Source: Kwoniella bestiolae CBS 10118
Lineage: Eukaryota; Basidiomycota; Tremellomycetes; Tremellales; Cryptococcaceae
Assembly: GCF_000512585.2 (NCBI RefSeq)
Contig: NC_089241.1
Location: forward strand, 3,552,001-3,616,000
Length of the DNA: 64,000 nucleotides
Reading direction: 5' to 3'
Position 1 is the stretch's first letter. Each line of letters starts with the position of its first letter. Below are positions 10,401 through 20,800 of the stretch, one piece after another. A model generated the notes under the pieces. It was not told the DNA's origin. It did not search any database and worked only from the letters and a program-made list of their open reading frames with translations. The position numbers were made by a program, and so were the translations under genes.

Positions 10401-13400
10401 TAACAACTTCCTGTCACCTCAACATTCCAAACGATCAGATTCGCTGCAACATCCCTCTTTGACCAGTTCAAGATCATCGCCCAACTTGGCAGAACAATAC
10501 AAGATGTCGAAACCTGCTCATCAGCTTGCGCTGGTATCGACTGAAGATGATAGGGATGACGAGGAGACTTGTCCTGTTTGTGTGGAGAGTTTGAGTTTCA
10601 CGTATAGGTTACCGGGGGAGAAACCGCATATCGTTCCTGAGTGTGGACATGCGCTGCATGAGGTGAGTCAGCTATGTGAAGTGAATTGATTTGAAGCTGA
10701 TGGGTTCGAATAGGAATGTTTCGTTACTGTATATGGAGATGTGCCTCCCGAGGGATCGAAGAAGGTTTTGGGAGTTTGCGGTGTATGTAGACAGCCTATG
10801 AAAATGGCCGATGGCGCGACTAAGCGTGATAGTGAGTTAGGTCCTGTACGCCTTCCTCTGGTCACCAGCTGATTTTCTTGGTTCAGAATTGGCTGTTCTG
10901 ATGGGTCAACCGGGTCAAAACGGTGCTCGTAAATCATCTCAATCCGCGCAATCAGCTCGATCCGTCGGTGGCAGAAATCAAAATACTTCACCCACTCCGT
11001 CCGATCCAAATGCAGATGACCCGGTCGAAAATGGCAACTCCACCTCTTCCCGTACCATGCACTCGGAATCCTCGCAACCCAAAGTTGTTGTCCCATCCAT
11101 CTCCATCCGATCCGAGTTCCCTTCGATCGCCAAAGGTCATCGAAAAGGTAAACAAGTCATCACTGCTATGGTCACCGTCGAAGTCCCCTCAGCAGGTGAT
11201 CGAGGTAAATACCCTACAAACCTACGACCACCAGGGATGTCAAGGTCTGTTTCAGCGGATGATCAATTCTCACCTCAACTCCCACCTTCACCTCGATCAG
11301 CTTCAGATTCTTCTGTAGTACATTCTACCGCTCGAAGTGGACCTGTCAGCACTCCCGATCCTTTCGCTCACGTCGTTCATGATCTCAAACATCGGGTAGT
11401 AGATTACAAGACTTCAGGACTGGATCAGCTTGGCTCATTACGATTATTTGACCTTCTTTGCGTAAGAAAGGGTCAGCTGATCAGAGAGTTTCATGTCTAC
11501 CTCTTCCAGGAAGCTTTGATCTGCGTGTCCGAAGAGAAGAAGTCTGGGTTCAGAGGGATCTTCTCTTCCTCATCTTCGGTTCGAAGTGACCATTCCGGTG
11601 GATCGCATCATGGTCGAGGGGTACTCAAGCTCAAGGGGAGAATCTACGTCAGACACGTCAAGAAGGTCATCGACACTTCCGTTCAAGGTGAATTGAGTTT
11701 GACGATCACGATGGAAGATGAATCGCTCGATTCGTTCATCCTTTGCTTCAAGGATAGATCGAGCCACGAGACCTGGCGATCAACCATCAACCGTCTTCTC
11801 GAAGAAGTGAAAGGTGGTTCAAACAAAGCTTCAAGGTTGATGGGTCCATCCGGACCTCGATCTGCTAATGCCCCTTCGTCAGCCGGTGGCTCAGCATATG
11901 GAACGGGATTCGATATGGCATCGCCTTCCACAGCAGGATATGCAGTCACTCCTTCGACCTCGACATTTGCTCACAACGAGCCTTCCCCTGGCGACTTGGC
12001 ATTCGAACAGCCTCTCGGACCGGTCCATACTCCTATCGATCTCGTTATTGTCCTTTCTCTTCCTGCTCCCTCTACAAACAACAGCCAACTACCTCTCAAA
12101 GTCAAACTCATGAAATCCTCTCTCGCATTCATCCTTGCCCTGCTCGGACCTAAAGATCGTATATCCTTGGTCACCTGTGAAATGGGTGTTAATGGTATCG
12201 TACGAAAAACGCCTTTCCTCTCGCCATGTCGATACGAATCTCGGAAACGCTTGGAAGCATTTGTGGAGACTCTTGGTAGTGGCCGAGATGGCAAAGATGA
12301 GTTCGAAGTTCAGGTTGGTCGTGAGGAACGATATGATGTAGTCACAGCTGTCAACGTGGCGTTAGATGTTGTTCTTCAACGAAAAGCCAAAAATCCCATC
12401 TCCGGTATGATTCTCGTCAGCGATACTTCCGACGTCATCAAGCGTGCTCAGATGGATCTAGTCACTGCTCGACTCGACGCTGCGAATGTTCCTGTTCACG
12501 CTTTGGGGTACGGTCGATCCCATGATCCATCACCTTTATGGATGATCTCGAACCACACGCACGGTACTTACACCTTCGTCAAGGAATGGTATCATCTTCG
12601 AGACTCTCTGGCTGGAGTGATTGGTGGATTGATGTCTATCGCTATGGATAACATGAAACTGCACCTTTCATGTCAGGAGAACGATTTCCACGTTACCAAA
12701 GTTTCGGGAACGACTCAAGCGGTAGTGTCCAAGAATGGTAAAGATGTGGATATCGAGTTGAGGGAACTACGTCATGGAGAAATCAGAGAGATATTGGTGG
12801 AACTTGATTTAGAAGGAGACGGTTCCAACGAACAGAGGTACTCGGGTGATGGATCAAGTGAATTTGGTCAGCTCGAATCGAACAAACCTGATGGTACGAG
12901 TCAACATGGATCGTCAATCCGAAAAGCACCTTCCTTCAACGTCGATAGAGGACTGGGACTTGACACCCTGTCAGTCGGGGATGCCAATGCCCTGAGAGAC
13001 GTGGTGTATGAAGATGCTCTGATAGATGAGGTCCCAGTCGTAGAAGTCGATTGCTCGTTCCATGATCCCGGTGCTGGAAGATCGGTTGCCAGATTATCTC
13101 ACCCCGTTCTATTGACAGTCGCCATCTTACCTCCCAATGCACCTCCTTCATCTACACCCGCAGACCCAATGATCGTCCGACGAAGGATGGAACTTCTAGC
13201 TAGCGATATGATCACCCGTGCGCTGCTCATTGCTTCCCGCAAGAACTTCACCCATGCCTCTAGGATATTGAGGGAGACCAAGAGGATCATAGATACTATT
13301 GTTGATGGACTTCGATTGCTTGTTAATAATGGAGGCGGAGGGAGGAGCAAGAGAGAGGCTCAGACGTTGTTTGCGATTGATGGGTTGATGGGTACGATAC

Positions 13401-13725
13401 AGGATTTGGATGGGTTGTTGGACGGTTTGGAAGAGCATAAGGAGCTGTTTGAGAGGGATCATAGGAATTATAGTGCTCAGCAGGTGAGTTAGCTATTTCA
13501 CATTACTGCATGTTTGAGTCACCATGACGATATTGCTTCGTCTTTCATTCATTGGTATATTTGATGTACCAAGGGGATCACCACTGATAATTATGATTAC
13601 ATTAGGCCGGGGTACTTCGTGCTCAGAGAAGTTGGACGACTAGAACACCCACGGAACGAACTTACTGTACGAAAGAGATCGGAGAGATAATCAGTCTTAG
13701 TGGAGAGTGGCAGGGGAGAAGTTGA
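7471..13725 (+). CDS. RING-PH-VWA scaffold protein, Far1/Ste5-like architecture
   Basis: Exons 7471-7748, 7851-9541, 9698-10662, 10714-10831, 10887-13483 and 13606-13725 join in phase to 1,922 residues. The first 940 are disordered and rich in Ser, Thr, Pro and Gln. A RING-type zinc finger follows at about 948-1003 (CPVCVESL, then CGHALHEECF, then CGVCRQPM). A PH domain lies at about 1200-1327 (REFHVYLFQEALICV, ending ETWRSTINRLLEEV). A von Willebrand A-like domain lies at about 1400-1580 (PIDLVIVLSL, then ILVSDTSDV). A conserved C-terminus ends with RSWTTRTPTERTY. RING, PH and VWA in this order is the domain set of the pheromone-pathway scaffolds Far1 and Ste5, and longer Far1-like forms are known in basidiomycetes. 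I infer a signalling scaffold or adaptor, possibly in mating. The RING may also carry E3 activity. The first exon and start codon are the least certain parts. Confidence 0.72.
8446..8470 (+). repeat. Short tandem repeat (about four ACCCCT units) inside coding sequence
   Basis: Four six-base units encode alternating Thr-Pro in the disordered N-terminus of the RING-PH-VWA protein. It resembles a telomeric C-strand unit, but it lies in frame within a gene and is too short to be a telomere remnant. Confidence 0.7.
8891..8948 (+). repeat. Microsatellite coding His-Thr then Gln-Thr repeats
   Basis: CACATA units are followed by CACAAA-type units. They are translated as an alternating His-Thr and then Gln-Thr tract within the disordered region of the RING-PH-VWA protein. 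The six-base period keeps the frame, so length changes by slippage would alter the protein without breaking it. Confidence 0.75.
9542..9697 (+). other. In-frame 156-nt intron without stop codon (retention possible)
   Basis: A GTACGC donor, a very pyrimidine-rich body and a TTTGCAG acceptor argue for a real intron. Its length is a multiple of three and it contains no stop in the frame of the gene. A retained transcript would insert 52 residues, rich in Ser, Leu, Phe and His, into the disordered region. The hydrophobic translation looks like non-coding sequence, so I treat splicing as the default. Confidence 0.6.
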
Positions 13726-14850
13726 TATACCTGTTTGAGAATAGTGGAAGACACGAGCACGGGGGATGAATGCTGTTGTTTTGACGAGAATGAAATGAAC
13801 GTGTGAAGGAAATTTGTACATACATAGCTTATTTATTCCATATTTTCATATTTTATCATTCATAAACATCTTGGGTTTTGCTTTTGTATGGGGTTATGGA
13901 ATTCTATCTGCTTGATATGCATGAGAGAATGAAACGTAGAGTGAAGTATGCAGATAGTAACATGAAATCGGGCGCCCCGTTAAGACTTCATCGCAATGGA
14001 TTTACATGTCCAATTGTTGTACGAGTTTTGATGTGCGGCATCCATCGCGATAATTCGAGCAATAGACCAAGGCTGGGAGTACCTGTAGGTACGATGTGTG
14101 ATCTGATCATTGCTCTCGTCATAAGGCATAAAGCGTCAGACGCTCACCACAAATAGTGGATCTGCACATCACTAGGAATTATCGTAGTGAATCCTAATCA
14201 TTTTTGGAGGGCCAATGACTAGCACAATCTTCCATGAACTCTTCGCGGGCAAGGAGCAGACGAGGCCCAACGCAACGTCTGATGTGTCGAGAACTGTACG
14301 ATGCAGCCTAGTGGCCTCTCTGACTTTCCAAATTGTCTTCGATGGTCGGGACGTCTCAGATTTTTTCTGGGCTTTCTCCTGCGGCGAAGCGTGTCGTGTG
14401 TCAGACACTGGTTCTTTCTCGATGTTGGACCGAGACTGAGAGTCGACTTCGCCAGATACATAGGGAAGCACTTCAGCCTCACCATTCATCAGGCCGAAGA
14501 CGATCGAAAGATGAGGAAGCCAATTTTGAAAGGACTTTTTTGTGCCTCCCTTCTTCCGATTGTTTCAGATCCAATCCTTTGTGAGATGCGAAGGTGCGAG
14601 TACGACTCGATTATACACTGGAGTAGGGGTCGTCGGGGAATGGTCACTCTCATTGGTCTCATGACACCCAACAGGATCCACCGTATATGAACCTCCTATT
14701 TAGACATTCATTTCCTCCCCTTAAGTTCGACTCAGTCTTTGACCATCATCCTTGGCGTACTAACACAGCGACCAGTTGCACATTCATCTATCAGAATTCC
14801 TCAACTAGCATCGACAGAGAAACACACTACAGTTTTTTACATTTATCCCA
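13726..14850. other. Intergenic region left of the tandem family
   Basis: This is 1.1 kb between the scaffold gene and the first member of the tandem family. Several overlapping frames of 60-130 codons exist on both strands between 14170 and 14690. They conflict with each other and show no recognisable features, so none is called. The right end should hold the promoter of the next gene. Confidence 0.5.
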
Positions 14851-15573
14851 ATGACCTCGATCTCGATAGGGCCTTTTCCTCTGGACCTAGCCCCAGCCGC
14901 TTTCCGAGAGAGACTTGAAAAAGAAATCGGAGCTCGTAAGCTGACCAATGCCTTAGAGGGTCATGCAGTATACAGTGGAACTGCTTGGCAAAGGCTTCAT
15001 GCAGGCTGTCAAAACTATGTCGACGAAGTCACTAAGAGACTCTGTAAGTTGGCTGAGTCTGGAAATAACGCTCAGAAGTTTGCGCTCGACTTCGCGCACG
15101 AACACTTGTCCACACTTCCTTTTTCGGAGCAAGATTGCTCAGTCCATTGGCAGAAGTATATTGCAAACGAGATGCTCAAAAAGGCGCCCCGAAGAAGACC
15201 TGAGGACGGGGATTGGCTCGATGATATCAATATAGAAGCGGCCATGATGGCTTATCAAGAATGTGAGACTATCTGGAAGAACATGAATTTTGGAGGGACA
15301 GCCCATTCCAATGATGGATTCTCCCCTTCAAAGGCTATTGGTATCACTACCTATGATTGGGAGGCCATGCCTAATGAATCGGTAATACAACAGGACAAAG
15401 AGACCATCGACTCAACGATCAAAGGACTGGTAAATGAGATTGATGCGCTCAAGACCAAGGCCCACCAGGCCCGCGGGACTGCCTTGGAAGCTTCTGAAGA
15501 TGATCGGGTGGAGATTGCTAGCAAAGAATACGAGTTGTACAAATTAAGAGCTAAAAAGGACCTCTTGCAGTAG
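14851..15573 (+). CDS. Tandem-family protein 1 (unknown function)
   Basis: A single intronless frame of 240 residues. I do not recognise it. It shares a pattern with three neighbours downstream: an N-terminal FPLDLAPAAFRERL segment, equivalent to FRLDxxxxxF in the others; a middle Trp-Gln after acidic residues (VHWQKYI); the signature SKAIGITTYDW near residue 163; and a charged helical C-terminus with YELYKLRAKKDLL. No signal peptide, membrane segment or metal-binding motif is visible, so a soluble intracellular protein is likely. Lack of introns is unusual here, where most neighbours have two to six. The pattern fits a rapidly diverging lineage-specific family expanded by tandem duplication. 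The start is the ATG ten residues before the conserved LD motif. Confidence 0.7.
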   Translation: MTSISIGPFPLDLAPAAFRERLEKEIGARKLTNALEGHAVYSGTAWQRLHAGCQNYVDEVTKRLCKLAESGNNAQKFALDFAHEHLSTLPFSEQDCSVHWQKYIANEMLKKAPRRRPEDGDWLDDINIEAAMMAYQECETIWKNMNFGGTAHSNDGFSPSKAIGITTYDWEAMPNESVIQQDKETIDSTIKGLVNEIDALKTKAHQARGTALEASEDDRVEIASKEYELYKLRAKKDLLQ

Positions 15574-16421
15574 ATCGTCAATCTGGGAGTTGATAGCATC
15601 GGTAGACCAAAGATCAGCTCGGTACATAACATAGGGCGTGATTTGATGCACGTGTTGAGTCAAGGAGTCGAACTACAAAACGAGACCAGATCCGTCGTGG
15701 GTTTCCGAGCTCGCAATGGCTTATTCACCAAATGGGCCTAATTGCCTTGGTCTTCGTGCGTGCGCGAAGGGCTTGGCGTCTCATGTCATGCCAGTCTCAG
15801 GAAGTGATCAATGAGCAATTTCGTTCCTTACTATGTTTCCAACTCGCTACCGCGGTGTAAGGATCCAGACTTTTTCAAGAGACAAGGTAGGGAGAAGGGC
15901 AAAGTCAAACTCCATATAGTTCATTGCCTTTCCCTTGTCCACCACGAAGATTGTATCCTTTGTTCGCCCTGACGAACCCTTGAATTTGGTCCACTGATCT
16001 GTATCACAACTCCAACATTCTCCTTTTATTTACGAGAGTGTCTCATTTCGGGCATGCCATATATACATTGGTACACTGATCTGAGCGTCTCCTTTCTTGC
16101 TGTGGAGCGTGACAAGGCCCGGATTAGGCCTCTGCGTCAGTGATATTCCTTCAGACCTTCTCCTGACCAGGATCCGAAGCGATCGCTTTTGTTGCACTGC
16201 TATAACTGAGACTTCTGCAAGACCCAACCGAGCTTATGCTTCGGCCTGACATTGGAAGTACTCTCCCTCCCGGATATATACAGACAGGGGTTTTTGCCAC
16301 TGGCATTTCTGAGACTTCCTCATCACTTCCATATAGTATCGACAATCGAGCAGTTACTATACCTTGGTTCTGTCCCAGACTTTCACAATCATCTAGCCAC
16401 GCTTTGATACCACCAACAGAT
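15574..16421. other. Intergenic region between family members 1 and 2
   Basis: No supported gene. A frame in phase with member 2 stays open from an ATG at 16236, so member 2 may once have had a longer N-terminus, as member 4 does. TATATA-like stretches occur near 16050 and 16273. Confidence 0.45.
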
Positions 16422-17156
16422 ATGACTATCATCACTGAACCTGCTCTCCCTGTCTTTCGTTTGGACCAGGCTTCGGAGGAATTTCAATCTACCTTTTCAT
16501 TTCTCAGCGGCCATCACGGACGTCGAGGTCCCACGCAAGATGAGTCGGGATCTGTCTAGCGGGAACTCCTTTCGTATTGTAAATTTTACTCGGACCACCA
16601 CAACTCCATGCTTTGTGACTCACAAGTGCCAGGATGGCTTGAGTTCCTCTACCAATGGGATAATTGGGTGAGGCGTCCTGAAACGGATCAAGAGAAAACT
16701 ATCTCATGGCAGAACACCAAGGGGGATTATCTTGCAGAAAGAGATTTAGAAGAGAACGGAAAATTTCACCACCTCAACGAGGCTTATGACGGAGCGAAGA
16801 GCGCTTATGACAGGTTCTACCCCGAAGGAATGACAAAGTCGGACGAGGGGATGACACCATCATTAGCTATAGGCATAGCGACCTGCGCGTGGCCACCAAC
16901 TCATGAGAGCACAGAGACTCTTGATCGAGATTACTTCGAAAAAGCTAAAAAAAGCAATGACTTTGATTTGGTATTACTACAACGCCGAGTCAAGAAACTC
17001 AGCAATCCCGATTATTCCTATGCCCGTTATGGAGACGAAGAAAATATTAGTACACGTTACAATGAGAGGGAAAGCCACTTTACGTGGATGCAGTGGGCCC
17101 TAGATCAAGCGAGAGCGAGGAAACACTTCCTGGATTGTTTTGAACCGACAGATTAG
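16422..17156 (+). pseudogene. Tandem-family member 2, interrupted by one in-frame stop
   Basis: The frame from 16422 to 17156 is continuous except for one TAG at 16557-16559. Upstream of the stop it reads FRLDQASEEFQSTF, the family N-terminus. Downstream in the same frame come ISWQNTKGDYL, TPSLAIGIATCAW and a charged helical C-terminus (WALDQARARKHFLDCF), all at the family spacing. I found no GT...AG pair of the usual GTGAGT type that would splice out the stop and keep the frame. The simplest reading is a recent pseudogene with a single nonsense mutation. Expression of the C-terminal part from the ATG at 16608, stop readthrough or an assembly error are alternatives. No frameshift is needed to explain it. 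Confidence 0.65.
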
Positions 17157-18058
17157 AAAGTCATTGTGGTGACGTTCTCTTGATAGGAAATTGCGTAAGC
17201 GCGTCGCCTAGACAGAACAATACTCCACCATGATCTTTTCTTCCTTTCATCTAGGGCTTCTTATCTTCTTTCAACGATAAGCGATCTACCCATGTCATGT
17301 CCTGCCGGTTGTGATACCGTCGGTGTCTCCGAATGCATGTTTTTCTTCGTTATTGGACAGGAGGCTTTCCGAGTGGAACGGCATTGCCCGGACGTGCTGC
17401 TCCACCCTGTTGTCGGATATGATCACAGTATGCCTTGACCTGCTGAAAGTCTCTGATGCCTTCCCATTGCTACATCTTTCATGGAAAAGGTGATGATTGC
17501 CTTGGTGAAGGTACCTTAGGGAACAAATCTGCGTGAGCGTCGAGCCTGCGCATTCGCATTTCCTCCTACTGGTCTCATCGAAATGGGACGGCTTCCAAGT
17601 ATCTCATCCACCTTCAAGAGAGACGTTTGATTTTCGCATCGCAATGGCGGAAAGAGTTGCATTTAATGCTCGTACAGCGAATTGTAAGACCATACATCCT
17701 TTGTGGCAGAATGAGCGTTTCATAATTTGGCACCTTCTTACTTTTTGTGCACTGCTTTCAGAATGGACAACGAGCGTTCTCTCCAAGGTACAGTGTGACT
17801 CTTGTGATTCAGGTATGATATACGCCTGGAAATTCTGAACTCCGCCCCGGGCAGAGCGAAAAGCTGGATGTGGCGAAACTTCGGTACGCCATACATATGT
17901 AAAATTTTGCATTGACCTTCGTACATCATCACTATTCTGCCTTCTGACCGCTTCAAATATATGTATATAAGTACACCTGAACCCTCATTGATTGTCATCT
18001 CGAGACTACATTAGGATTTTGCCACCACCGGTCCTGCTTCTGCTCACAACGACAAATT
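17157..18058. other. Intergenic region between family members 2 and 3, possible relic
   Basis: A frame at about 17600-17780 translates to a sequence vaguely like the family N-terminus (SRETFDFRIAMAERV, then IHPLWQ). It has no conserved LD or AIGI motif. It may be a decayed copy or chance similarity. The right end serves as promoter of member 3. Confidence 0.35.
17964..17971 (+). promoter_or_regulatory. TATA-like box upstream of family member 3
   Basis: TATATAAG lies about 90 nt upstream of the ATG at 18059. A TATATAT stretch sits at a similar distance (about 115 nt) before the first possible ATG of member 4, hinting at a shared promoter layout. Confidence 0.4.
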
Positions 18059-18763
18059 ATGTCGCTAGCCCCTTGTGACAGCTTCAGTCCCTTGAGACTA
18101 GATCAAGCTCCCGATACATTCAAATCCGAGCTATTAAGCCAAATCATGAATCGAACAGCCACCAGACTCAAACAAGGTCGTTCGTCCTATACAGGCTACA
18201 GACCCTGGCACATCCTTCAAACGGGAAGTGAGGTCTTCGCCGATAAGCTCTCAGAGGGGCTTTGCAACTTATCCAAAAACCGCGGTGGCGAAACTATAAT
18301 CTCCCAACTTGAGATAGAGTATAAGCACCTCACGCAGCTGGAAACAGACCACACGATCGCCTGGCAAGATCACCTTGGACACCAAATCCCACTGATGGAT
18401 AGGGAAAACAAGCCGACTACGAAATTGGTGAATAATTCACTAACCCAGTGTAAGGTCGAATGGGATAAACTGGATATCAAGGGTACTGTCAGAACACGAG
18501 GCGAATGCACACCTTCATTGGCTATTGGGATGTCCACTTGTGATTGGGATCAGGAACCCGATGCTTCGTTTATACGAGATAGGAAAGAGACCATCGGGTC
18601 AAACATCAAGCAAGCGGAGGGAGAGCTTCGCGAACTCAACAGTAGGTTGGCGACAAGTCAGGGCTCTGAGGAGCTGGTCAATCTCATTTGGTGGAAGAGA
18701 TACGAGTTGGATAGGCTTAAAGCTAGTGAATATCTCTTGAACCATTTTGAGGTCATCTCTTGA
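18059..18763 (+). CDS. Tandem-family protein 3 (unknown function)
   Basis: An intronless frame of 234 residues. The N-terminus has SPLRLDQAPDTFKSELL, the closest match to member 2 (FRLDQASEEF) and member 4 (FRLDKTSKAF). The middle has AWQDHLGHQIP, matching the Trp-Gln block. The signature TPSLAIGMSTCDWD sits near residue 158. The C-terminus is a predicted coiled coil (KETIGSNIKQAEGELRELN, then YELDRLKASEYLLNHF) that aligns with the end of member 1. No targeting signal or known domain is seen. The complete frame and conservation of spaced motifs indicate a functional gene. I infer homo- or hetero-oligomerisation through the C-terminal helix but have no evidence for a biochemical role. Confidence 0.72.
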   Translation: MSLAPCDSFSPLRLDQAPDTFKSELLSQIMNRTATRLKQGRSSYTGYRPWHILQTGSEVFADKLSEGLCNLSKNRGGETIISQLEIEYKHLTQLETDHTIAWQDHLGHQIPLMDRENKPTTKLVNNSLTQCKVEWDKLDIKGTVRTRGECTPSLAIGMSTCDWDQEPDASFIRDRKETIGSNIKQAEGELRELNSRLATSQGSEELVNLIWWKRYELDRLKASEYLLNHFEVIS

Positions 18764-19236
18764 GTTGATGCACTGTCTTTGTCTAGATAAGTTTTCACAG
18801 CACTGCATACTGAGGACTGCTACTCGTTTGCCACGGCAGTGAATTTCGTGCACCCACAAGTGACATCAATCGGAGAAGCACTGCTGAAACGTGTTCGATA
18901 GATTGACCTCAAAGGTTCCTCTCTCCAAGACTTGAGGATGATGTACTGTAGCTTCTCAGTATGATGCTCGTGAAAGAAGAAATCTTATAACCTGACACAG
19001 ATAGGATGGTGACATAATTCGACGTACAGTACATCCTTTGTGGATTTTCGTGAGCTTCTGTTCTTCCTGGTACATACTTGGCGTGATACATACAGAGGTG
19101 TACATTCAGTCAGGTTTCAGTATATATCGAGGCAATGTAGGATCAATCCTCATTGTTTCCTTCTTCCTCATCCCAATCTTCATACGTATCAGATCATATC
19201 ACACAAATTGCTCGTTCTGACTTGTAGCATATCAAC
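18764..19236. other. Intergenic region between family members 3 and 4
   Basis: A 473-bp stretch with no coding signal that I can support. It contains the probable promoter of member 4, including TATATAT at 19121-19127. Confidence 0.5.
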
Positions 19237-20178
19237 ATGGCACAGCAACCGACTACAGCGCCAAACTCAAGTGGTGCGTCCGCCGTTGGTCATCCAGGTG
19301 AGTAGTCATATCTGAGAGTCGCTTTCCAGTCGCTCTGGACTGAACCTATTCTTGATGTCCGCTCATACATGGCACTCATTGGTGAAGGCATCGCCACTCT
19401 AGATCGCCACACCTCTTCACCCACGATGAATGTCGACACCGCATCTGCCTCCAATGGCTCAGCTGAGTGCTCTAACAACAGTCGACACAGTCCATTCCGA
19501 CTTGACAAGACTTCGAAGGCCTTCCGAGAGGCATTGGCCCGTAATATCTCCAAGCGCATGGCGGAAGATGCTCAAGCCGATCGTCCACTAAATACTCCGT
19601 GGCAGAAACTTAACCCTGCCAGTAAGTGTCTCAGCGATTACATCACGCTTGAGGCGATCCAACGTTCCCTTACCAGTGGGGACAAGACGTTTGAAGACGT
19701 TGAACAGAAGTACTCTGAAGAGCTCAAGTCGAAGGGATCAGGAGAGATCACCGACCAAGAGGCCACTGTGCTTTGGCAAAGTATATTGGGTGCTTATATC
19801 ATCGCGGCCTCTGGTTCTAATGAAGTGACACAGGCACACGAAGATGCCAAGGAGAGCTGGAAAGACTGGTCTCCGCTGGGGTTGCATCACGTCTATCCCG
19901 GATCGGGGCCGGATCCCTGCACGATATATGGGATTTCGACGTACGATCGCAACGGGGCATTCAGAGGCGAAGAGGCTAATACACACAAAGTTGATACCCA
20001 AAAACGGATCGAAAGAGGGTCACGCGAGATTGAAAAGCAGTTGTTTCTTGAGACAGAAGTGCCGGGATACTTTGATCAAGAGAAGCTTGATCAGATGAAG
20101 TATGACATGGATAGGGAGAGGTCGAAATGGCATCTTTTCCATCAGTTCTTGCCTGGTGGCGGAGGTTCCTCTCATTAG
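19237..20178 (+). CDS. Tandem-family protein 4 (unknown function)
   Basis: The core frame begins in phase at 19369 and ends at 20178. A better 5' end may be a short exon 19237-19297 starting with ATG, followed by a 90-nt intron with a GTGAGT donor; this gives 283 residues. The unspliced upstream frame hits a stop, so splicing is needed if that ATG is used. After a Ser/Ala-rich N-terminus come SPFRLDKTSKAFREAL, NTPWQKL, VLWQSILGAYI and the variant signature IYGISTYDRNG, in which the Ala and final Trp of the other members are replaced. The C-terminus is charged and helical and ends in a Gly/Ser tail. Same family as members 1-3, most diverged in the signature. Function unknown. Confidence 0.68.
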
Positions 20179-20800
20179 TGCGTTATTGGTTCCACAAATC
20201 ATGCTTGGGAAAGACACCTTTAATTATTTTATGGATTTGTGGATGATTTGCTGTGGATATAGTGGGTCTCATAGTATCAGTGGTAGTGGGATAGCTCAAA
20301 CACGATTAGATGGATATAGTTTGATTTTCCAATGACTTTTGATTGAATTCCTGATTGCTCCTGATGCATCTTCTGTGTGTTCATCAACCGCGACTTTTTA
20401 CTAGACCACGTATGTGTATATCGTACCTCATTTCACATCTTCCATCTACGGCCATAGAACTCGGAAAAACGCCGCATCCCGTCAGCTCTGCGAAGCTTAA
20501 GCCGAGTATCGCTCGATTAGTACCAAAGTAGGGGACCATTTGGGAATCCGGGGTGCTGTAGGTACGGTTTTGTTTTTGACTATGAAGCTCAGATGATTGG
20601 AAGAACGCTGACTGTGTGATTGAGGGGTGATAGAATATGTGAATCCGTATGGGGAATCACGCCAACGAGTACAAAGGATGCATTTGCGTTATAGACATAA
20701 TTTATATCGTGAGTCATACAAGTTCCAGTAGTGGCGATCCCTGATTCCTCAATGCGATTTCAGGTCACTGTCCTACCATAAATGACCTTTATCGGAATAC
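20179..20800. other. Convergent intergenic region
   Basis: This is the 3' region of family member 4 and of the minus-strand F-box-like gene. I see no gene in it. Confidence 0.5.

Noticed and set aside
14172..14690. Overlapping frames on both strands before the tandem family
   Set aside because: They exclude one another, have no recognisable motif and no splice support.
16608..17156. Separate gene starting at 16608
   Set aside because: The sequence upstream is in the same frame and carries the family N-terminus, so it is better read as the 3' part of one interrupted copy.
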